A stretch of DNA of 64,000 nt, taken from the NCBI GenBank assembly GCA_025331565.1, contig JAFREQ010000049.1, forward strand, positions 3,630,501 to 3,694,500, read 5' to 3'. Under the pieces are notes generated by a model that saw nothing but the letters and a program-made list of their open reading frames with translations, was not told where the DNA came from and did not search any database. A program made the position numbers and the translations under genes. This document shows positions 57,360-64,000 of this stretch, piece by piece; the first letter of the stretch is position 1, and the number at the start of each line of letters is the position of its first letter. The stretch comes from Holacanthus passer. Taxonomy: Eukaryota; Chordata; Actinopteri; Pomacanthidae.

Positions 57360-57550
57360 GTCCCCCATGACCGTGAGCCGTGGGCTACGGCTCAGCGGCG
57401 CCCCACCTGTGGAGTGGTCTGTTGCTGGAGTTGAGACCCTGTGATTCCTCTCCTCACCTTTCCTCCTCCCCCATCCCAACCTGTCCCTCCCCTCCCCCTC
57501 CCCCTCCTTCCCCCTCTTCCCCCCTCCCACGCGTCGCTGTGCTGGACGTC
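57360..57550 (+). other. setd5: setd5 5'UTR part of first coding exon
   Basis: Acceptor TTTCCTCAG (57359), then 191 bases before the ATG. It is C-rich (CCTCCCC tracts 57455-57530) and holds a 25-codon uORF at 57367-57444. Confidence 0.75.
57367..57444 (+). other. Upstream ORF in the setd5 leader
   Basis: ATG at 57367, 25 codons (MTVSRGLRLSGAPPVEWSVA, then GVETL), TGA at 57442-57444, 106 bases before the main ATG and in another frame. A uORF of this kind could lower translation of setd5 (inference). Confidence 0.45.
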
Positions 57551-57621
57551 ATGAGCATAGTAATCGCGCTGGGAGTCACCACACCTGAAACGTCTTACTC
57601 AGATATGGCTGCTGGATCAGA
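57551..57621 (+). CDS. setd5: setd5 coding exon 1
   Basis: 71 bp, ends in phase 2 at GTAAGT. Encodes MSIVIALGVTTPETSYSDMA then AGS. The frame upstream of the ATG stays open back to 57377 with no in-frame ATG. Confidence 0.95.
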
Positions 57622-60600
57622 GTAAGTAATTAGTACCAGCTGGGTGGGACATCAACTGAAAGAAAATAATCAGTTTATTTACAACCTGGACTTTATTTTT
57701 GTTGTTTTGCTGTTTTTTTTCTCTTTTTTTTTTAGCTGTCCTACTTCCTTGCTGATATATGTGGATCCGCTAGCATTGAATAAATAATAAAACATACGAA
57801 ATCACAGGTTGTAAGCAAACTTCCTGTTAACACGATCAAACAGGAAAAGAAAGCAAAGGTCAATGTTGAAGTTAGGAATAGAAATGTTCCGTGGTGCTGA
57901 GTAACACCAGACCTTTGACCTTTTGTGCATACATAGTTGTATGTATGTACATGTGTATGCTCAGAATTTCTAAATGCAATGGAGCTTTATAATAAACATT
58001 TCAGATGTGTTCATTGTTGTCAGTTTGTTCCCATTTTTAATGCTGTTTTTAAGTGCTGTAGATAATGTGATTAAACTGGAGGTTTGTCAACAACGTCCAT
58101 TACAGGTTTGGTGTCATTAACCTCCAGTGGTTCCAGGGATTCTCAGCTAATGAAAAATAGCTATTCCCTTTAGAAAATGTATTGCAATATGCAATACTGT
58201 TGCAATAGTTATTCAATCCATCATTGCAGTACAACTCTCTTGCCCAAAGCAACACAATATGTCCATGCAACGTTACTGAACTTGCCGCTTTATTTCTCTA
58301 CAACTGTAGCACCTTGGGTTGTGATAAATATACTTCCTTCCAGCATCCTGTCAGCAGTTTTCTGTCTTCTCCACAAAGTCTGCTGGTGAGACCCAAAGAA
58401 ATGGGAACAGAAATATAAAGTATATACAGTATGTGATGCTTCAGTGAAGGTGTTTGCACATGAATTTAAAAGCTTTAAAAAAAAATAAAGAAGCAATCTA
58501 ACACTGACTCCTGTACTTCCATGTATTACAATGTTTCACTCACTTAGCATGGAGAGCAGAACATCTACACTTTTATTTTTATTGACTAGAGAATTTGCAA
58601 GGCTGTTGTTCCTTGATTTGAATATATTCCTACCTGTTATTTGTATAACTGCCCTGCATATCTGTATTAAATGCCATATTGCATGAAACAGCAAATTGTT
58701 GTTTAGACTGTTAATGAAAGTTTCATTAAGTAATCATTTGCACATTTCTGTCCAGAGAGACAACCCACTCTCAGGAGCCTCATTATCTATCTGTAATTGT
58801 TTTTTCCTATAATTGTGACCACTCTTCATTCTGTAACCATCCAGCCCTAAGTCTCTGAAGAGGAGGTAGACTTGTAATATATCTCAACATCAGGCCCTAG
58901 CTGTGTAGAGTAGTGTCTGAGGAAATGTCTACGGACAGCCTAAGTAAGAACAGTTGCCACTTCTCTGTAGGTAAGCCTGCTTACGTGACTGAGGTTATGT
59001 GGAATGCAGTTGGTCTCTCTCCCATCCACCCCTGCTCATGGCCCCCTTCAGTTTCCTCCAAACCTCAGTGAGGAGGGAGGATTGATTCTAACGTGTGAAA
59101 AAAGCACCGTCTCTGCTGAGATGTGTAAAATGTAAAAATTTTAAAGTAACATTTTGTCATTTTGATTCTTTTGACATTTAAGTTTGAACCAGGGGGGAAA
59201 GGCAAGGTTGTTCATTGTCTGGCCAGACCTCAGTGAAAGGGCAAAAGGAGTTGCGTAACATAATGGCAGCCCACATTCCATTTCCTAAATTGCTGTTCTC
59301 ACAGGCTGAATGCAACTGCAGGGTCGTGGTGCCATCTAGTGACTGATTGATGTCTTTTATTGAAACAGTTGTTTACATAACAGCTCCAGAAAAGCATAGT
59401 GGAAATCTCCTATTTTATACATATTCCTTAAAATAATTATTTTTCTTATTTTCCAGCCCTGAGTCAGTTGAAGCAAGTCCTGCCGTGAATGAGAAAAACT
59501 ACAACAACCACAGCTGTGGGAGTGCACAGAGTCATGGGTATCGGGGACTACCATATGCTGTGAGTTCATACAGTTCTTTTCTAATCATCAATTCTAATCA
59601 TAGCATGTCTTATTGTATGAAATTAGTATTATTCTCTATTAATCAAAAATAAGTTGGCAACAATTCGCAGCATTTTGAAAGCTAAAATAATAACTCAGTT
59701 TAATCTGTCCAATCTTTTCTTATTGTCTAATCTTTTCAAGTTCCTTGTTCTATTAAAATAGAACAGTAAGAGTAAAACTTTTAAAACTAAAGGATTGGTG
59801 GTGCTTCTAGTTTGATTTAATACATGAATGTCTATCCTACTATTAGTCTTCTGTAACCACAAACTACTTCCGTTATTAACAGCTGTACTGTTTCACATAC
59901 CTGTTTTTTTGCCCTCATTTTCATTCGTCTCCATTTTCCGTTTCCCTTTTTGCCTGAACACCCGTTGTTTGAAGATGCAACAGTCTTCCGTTGTGTGTTG
60001 TCAGGATCACAACTATGGCGCGCCCCCTCCCCCCACCCCACCCGCCTCCCCGCTCTCCCAAACCATCATTCCCCGCATGGATCTCAACGGCGTGGTACGC
60101 GGCTCCCACTATCACGAAACTACTGAGGACAACTCAGCCGACAGCGACAGCTCCTCAGAGGAGGACGGGGCTGTAGCCAACTGGTGTCACTGCAGCCTGA
60201 CGCCGGATGGCCTGCTCATCAAATGTGACAGCTGCAGGTGAGAGATGAAAAACCTGCCCAGTCTGGATCCTGGAGCAAAAGTTTCATCTGCTGTATCAGG
60301 TGCAAGTGTGTAATGACCAGACCTAAAGAAAATCTATGAGAAAGGACAGTAAAGTGCAGCAAAAGTTCTGCCATTGACAAAAGCAGTACACTTTTGAAGG
60401 CCTAGACATTATATATTTTGTGTTAAAAATTTAATTAATTGTTTTATATTTCCATGCTTTTAACAAGTCAAACAATACAAAGGTCGTGTCAGGGCTCAGC
60501 CAAGACAACTTTCAAATGATATGCACTGCTGCTGATAGGGACCCCAAAACATGTTGTAAAACATTTCAACTGTCATTGGTCATGCAGCGAGTATTCGAGT

Positions 60601-63600
60601 ATTCATGTCAGTACCCTCAGTCCATTTTTTCAGCTGCATAATCCAATTAAAATATATCCCATTGTTTCTCTAAACCTCAAACTGTGATCAGTTCTGAGAC
60701 TTTAACAGTCTTCTCAAAAATGTAAGGCTAGCAGAATCCACTGCCATTTTCAAAACTCAGTTAAATTGTTTGTCTGTTTACCTTTTAGTCTGTTCAGAAA
60801 TTTTGTTGCTATCATTTTTGGATTCAGCATTTTCATGTGCTTTGTATCAATGATTTGGCTTGATATTTTACGTTAGAATTATGAACCATTTTATATTATG
60901 CTGATGTGTTTTATTGCCTTTTTTTGTTGCAGGGGACTTGACAGGAGGAAAGGAGCAGAAGGCCAACACAGAAAAACAGAAAATGTCTCAGGTACATTGC
61001 CTTTGTCATTTTTGGTAATTAAATATCCTTATAGTTGTTTGTAAAGTGCAATATGGATGAAAAATTAATTTCTCGATGACATCTGATAATTTACTTGTTT
61101 TTTTTTGTAGCTGGAGAGAGCAGTGCCACTGAGAGTGGTGATGAAGAGGTTTCACCTTCCACCATCTCCTACACTGCCACACAGCATACGCCCACCAGCA
61201 TCAAACTTACTGTCAACCGGGTCAAAAGAAGCAAATCCAAAAAGAGGAAGAAGAGTACGGAGAAGGCCCGCGGAACACCGAAGGGCAAGAAAGTCAAGGT
61301 ATGCAAACTGTAGAAAAGCAGAGGAATTTGTTTGAATCTAGCAAAAAAATCAAATGACAGACTAAAGAATTTGATGAACACCAAGATCAAAGTCCAACTT
61401 TTTTTTTTGTTTACCTGCCACATTGAGAAAATTTCAATTTAGTCTTTGATTGGAGTATAGTGGCTGCCTAGCATGTCCATGCATTAATATGAGTTAATTC
61501 TTTCAGGCATTCAGAGAGGGTTCTAGGAAGTCCATGAGAATGAAGGTAAGATTGGAGTTAACCTGACCCTTATGTTAAGTCCTGCTTCTTTCAGATCTAC
61601 CAGCCTCATGCTTCTTTTCTATAAAGAAAAACCCCTCAAAACCTGCTTCATCTTTTTCTCTCTCAAGAACTCAACAACAGAGGCCAACGTGTTGGATGAG
61701 AACACAGCTGAGGGATGGGAGAGCAGGATCCGCCAGTGGACGGACCAATACGAGGAGGCTCTGGCCAACCAGTACAGTGCTGATGTCCAAACTCTTCTCC
61801 AGCTTCACCGCACTGCCAGCACCACCGTCTCAAAGGCAGAGAGCAGCACCACACCTCCTTCCACCACACAGATCCATGCCTCAGTTGATGCCATGGACAC
61901 CATCAACCGCACTGAGTTGGCCTGTAACAACACAGTGCTGGGTTCACAGATGCAGGTCAGCCAAAGTCTTAATCCAAACTCACAACTGCGCTTTGGGACC
62001 AAATAACATATTGATTCAACCTATATGTCACTGTGCATGCACATACAACAGTAGCATTGCAAAAGATGCAATGGAGCAGCAATTAACCAATAATATTTAA
62101 GCCCATAATAGCATATTATATAAACCATTTTACTGAGTGACAGAAAATCAAATTAGAGCAAGTTACCTTTTTCTTTACTAATGTTAAAGACAAGTCTAAT
62201 CCATCTGATAAATAACTGATTAATTAAGCCTGATTCTTTGTTGATGGCTCATGTTGTGTTTTGCATGCATGGCAAATAAGCAGTCACAATTGTGTTTTCA
62301 GGCCTTAATATAACATGTTTAATATTTTCCTACATTTGCCAAGTAAACAATTTGTGATTTGCTGTTTGTAGCTCCAGTTGGGGCGGGTAACGCGGGTGCA
62401 GAAACACAGGAAGATCCTCCGAGCAGCCAAGAACCTGGACCCAGACACACTCATCATTGAATATCGGGGAAAGGTCATGCTCAAACAACAGTTTGAAGTC
62501 AATGGGCACTTCTTCAAAAAGTAAGCGGTCATGTTTTTTCATTCAGTTTTTGGTTCCACAGATAGCTGGTTACATTCTCAAATATTCCAAAGTTGTCTCA
62601 CCTGTTATAGCACTTGTGTACTATTTTTAATACCATTATGATATTTTTCCAGACCCTACCCATTTGTGCTGTTCTACTCAAAGTTTAATGATGTAGAGAT
62701 GTGTGTTGATGCAAGGACCTTTGGAAATGATGCACGCTTCATTAGGAGGTCCTGTACACCCAATGCTGAGGTCAGCCACCAAACTTTTTTAAAATCTCAA
62801 TGCTTGCCAATTATCTTTCATTTTTCTGTAGCTTTGAGTTTGTCAGGTCACTTTCTTCAATTTTTTTTTTTTTTTTTAAACTATGCATTTGTTCCCTTCC
62901 CTAGGTCCGGCATATGATTGCTAAGGGCATGATCCATCTTTGTATCTACGCTGTCAGTCAAATCACAAAGGACGCTGAGGTCACCATTGGATTTGACTAC
63001 GAGTTCAATAGCTGGTCAGTACTGCTCTTCAACCCATATCTCTCGTTCCACCTGCCTTCACTAAAACTGCTACAAAACATCCGTAAATGGCATCAAAGGT
63101 CAAATCCAACCATCCATGCAACATTCACATCATCATCATGCCTGCCTAGAAACGTACAGTTGACATGAATGCAATGGTATCGGGTGTGAAGCGGGTATTG
63201 GTTTTCCTTTGGTCTACCTAAAAGCTGTTGTTTAGCAACTCCAGAATGTCTTGTGTTCCATCCTCTGGCATTTTCTCCAGTGTAATCTTTTCCTCTCTCA
63301 TAACACACCACCAGTAATTACAAAGTGGACTGTGCCTGCCATAAGGGCAACCAGAACTGTCCAGTGCAGAAGCACAACCTGAGCCCCAGGGAGAGCTTGC
63401 TGAGTCCTCCCTCCCTGCCACCTCCCTCCCCTCTGGTTGGTGCTGAGACCCGACGGAGAAAAGCACAGAGGAGAGAGCTGGAGGGCTGCCTTGCGGGTGA
63501 CAGCAACCAGACCCTGGACCAGCACCAGGAGGCCAAGGAAATGCAGGGGACCAGTGACAATGAGGTTTGTGTAACCAAGATTGAGGGATCTTTCAAATGA

Positions 63601-63851
63601 ATCTGGTTAACACCAAGGTTAAAAAGCAATAAAGTCTTTAATTCCATCAAATATTAATGTTCTAAAACTGGGCTTGCAGTTTTTAAAAATACCTAAATTA
63701 GCCAAACATTGCTTGTACTTCCTTCTATGTATGATGTTCCTTATGTGCTGCCTGTCTGTGCCATTAGGAGAGACTGCTGGATGATGTGAAGGTGGAAGAG
63801 GGAGAGGATGGAGAGGTGGATGAAAATGGGGTTGTCATCTCCAGTAAAAGA
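57551..63851 (+). CDS. setd5: SETD5, 3'-incomplete gene (12 coding exons, gene-wide entry)
   Basis: Nuclear SET-domain chromatin regulator that works with HDAC3-NCoR and PAF1 complexes; in humans loss of one copy causes intellectual disability. Twelve exons join in phase to 564 codons. They start MSIVIALGVTTPETSYSDMA and AAGSDPESVEASPAVNEKN, nearly identical to mammalian SETD5, which rules out KMT2E. Order: Pro-rich stretch (about 62-75), acidic Ser block, a CHC...CDSC half PHD-like motif (about 120-136), basic nuclear region (about 200-231), SET domain (about 328-453) with post-SET cysteines (CNYKVDCACHKGNQNC), then an acidic linker. The SET core reads RFIRRSCTPN instead of the NHSC of active enzymes, as in mammals. 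Mammalian SETD5 is about 1,440 aa, so more than half lies right of the window. Confidence 0.95.
57622..59456 (+). other. setd5 intron, 1.8 kb
   Basis: AT-rich intron with T runs near 57710-57735. Nothing recognised. Confidence 0.7.
59457..59559 (+). CDS. setd5: setd5 coding exon 2
   Basis: 103 bp, phase 2 to 0, donor GTGAGT. Encodes DPESVEASPAVNEKNYNNHS and HGYRGLPYA. Confidence 0.95.
59560..60004 (+). other. setd5 intron, 0.4 kb
   Basis: Short AT-rich intron, acceptor TGTTGTCAG. Confidence 0.75.
60005..60237 (+). CDS. setd5: setd5 coding exon 3: Pro-rich and PHD-like motif
   Basis: 233 bp, phase 0 to 2, donor GTGAGA. Encodes DHNYGAPPPPTPPASPLSQ, an acidic Ser run (SADSDSSSEEDG) and NWCHCSLTPDGLLIKCDSCR. 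Only four of the PHD zinc ligands are present. Confidence 0.94.
60238..60932 (+). other. setd5 intron, 0.7 kb
   Basis: AT-rich intron; nothing recognised. Confidence 0.7.
60933..60991 (+). CDS. setd5: setd5 coding exon 4
   Basis: 59 bp, phase 2 to 1, donor GTACAT. Encodes RGLDRRKGAEGQHRKTENVS, a basic linker that replaces the rest of a PHD finger. Confidence 0.9.
61111..61298 (+). CDS. setd5: setd5 coding exon 5: basic region
   Basis: 188 bp, phase 1 to 0, donor GTATGC. Encodes GESSATESGDEEVSPSTISY, TATQHTPTSIKLTVNRVK and KSKKRKKSTEK. SATES.DEE.SPST and ATQHTPTSI match mammalian SETD5; the KKRKK run is a likely nuclear signal. Confidence 0.95.
61507..61545 (+). CDS. setd5: setd5 coding exon 6: 13-codon microexon
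   Basis: 39 bp, phase 0 to 0, acceptor TTTCAG and donor GTAAGA. Encodes AFREGSRKSMRMK. Skipping it keeps the frame, so it may be a cassette exon. Confidence 0.8.
61668..61955 (+). CDS. setd5: setd5 coding exon 7
   Basis: 96 codons, phase 0 to 0, donor GTCAGC. Encodes VLDENTAEGWESRIRQWTDQ, YEEALANQYSADVQTLL and TINRTELACNNTVLGSQMQ. A Ser/Thr-rich insert (TTVSKAESSTTPPSTT) is longer than in mammals. Confidence 0.95.
61956..62371 (+). other. setd5 intron, 0.4 kb
   Basis: AT-rich intron; nothing recognised. Confidence 0.75.
62372..62520 (+). CDS. setd5: setd5 coding exon 8: SET domain start
   Basis: 149 bp, phase 0 to 2, donor GTAAGC. Encodes LQLGRVTRVQKHRKILRAAK and TLIIEYRGKVMLKQQFEVNG, the first SET strands. 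Confidence 0.96.
62653..62770 (+). CDS. setd5: setd5 coding exon 9: SET core
   Basis: 118 bp, phase 2 to 0, donor GTCAGC. Encodes PYPFVLFYSKFNDVEMCVDA and RTFGNDARFIRRSCTPNAE. The NHSC motif of active SET domains is RRSC here. Confidence 0.96.
62905..63014 (+). CDS. setd5: setd5 coding exon 10: SET end
   Basis: 110 bp, phase 0 to 2, donor GTCAGT. Encodes VRHMIAKGMIHLCIYAVSQI and AEVTIGFDYEFNS, with FDYEF in place of the usual YDY strand. Confidence 0.95.
63315..63564 (+). CDS. setd5: setd5 coding exon 11: post-SET and linker
   Basis: 250 bp, phase 2 to 0, less common donor GTTTGT. Encodes CNYKVDCACHKGNQNCPVQK, a Pro/Ser stretch, and GAETRRRKAQRRELE as in mammals. Confidence 0.93.
63768..63851 (+). 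CDS. setd5: setd5 coding exon 12: acidic linker
   Basis: 28 codons, phase 0 to 0, donor GTATGA. Encodes ERLLDDVKVEEGEDGEVDEN then GVVISSKR. The Arg end fits a following RTREDRK exon beyond the window. Confidence 0.85.
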
Positions 63852-64000
63852 GTATGATATTTTAAATATTTTCCACTACAGCTACATATTGTTGTTCTGT
63901 GTGACAGCCAATTCTAATCCAAGCTATACCTCAGTAATTCAAAAGACAAATTGTATTGTAATAACTACCGTCTGGTTTCTGTGCCTGTTCATGTAGACAT
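63852..64000 (+). other. setd5 intron, truncated at the window edge
   Basis: Intron start; the next exon is not in the window. Confidence 0.7.

Noticed and set aside
57551..63851. Identification as KMT2E (MLL5), which shares the SET and RRSC core.
   Set aside because: N-terminus MSIVIALGVTTPETSYSDMA, DENTAEGWE and the incomplete PHD match SETD5, not KMT2E, which has a full PHD finger.
1..64000. CRISPR arrays, operons, prophage or toxin systems.
   Set aside because: The DNA is vertebrate with spliced genes; the repeats seen are microsatellites and eukaryotic mobile elements.

Overview
This window is vertebrate nuclear DNA, almost certainly from a teleost fish. Short conserved exons with GT/AG junctions sit in large AT-rich introns. 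Microsatellites are frequent, and relics of Tc1-like transposons and LINE tails of types common in fish are present. Everything readable lies on the + strand. There is no prokaryotic-type operon, CRISPR array or rRNA/tRNA gene.

Layout. (1) 623-33269 is a plexin-B1 gene (plxnb1) lacking its 5' end. I could join 35 exons with consistent splice phases into 1,874 codons, from the late semaphorin domain through three PSI domains, a Ser/Thr/Pro-rich mucin-like exon, IPT repeats, a polybasic cleavage region, one membrane span and the whole cytoplasmic GTPase-activating/Rho-binding region, ending in the PDZ-binding tail VTDL. A 3'UTR of about 2.5 kb follows, with AATAAA at 35756. (2) A decayed Tc1-like transposon fills about 35830-36788. 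(3) A small six-coding-exon gene (CDS 38031-40696, 184 aa) fuses a UBA-like N-terminus to a peptidyl-tRNA hydrolase 2 domain. Its promoter is probably near 36950-37300. (4) About 42700-44283 is a CpG-rich promoter zone. It is followed by a 13-kb non-coding stretch and then the first 12 coding exons (564 codons) of setd5, which runs off the right edge. This part carries a degenerate half PHD-like cysteine motif and a complete but atypical SET domain.

Functionally the genes are unrelated: a semaphorin receptor, a translation/ubiquitin-linked hydrolase and a chromatin regulator. They are arranged head to tail. No clearly new system is visible. The observations most worth checking are the UBA-PTH2 fusion with a changed DAGRT motif, the long polybasic tract and polythreonine mucin exon in Plexin-B1, microsatellites abutting several plxnb1 splice sites, several possible first exons and a uORF for setd5, a possible paired SOX site in the long setd5 intron, and GCTAA/AACGTTA word clusters next to both promoters.

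Limits: family assignments rest on remembered family sequences, not searches. Non-coding first exons and promoters are guesses from splice and TATA signals. Repeat family names are given only where I recognised the sequence.
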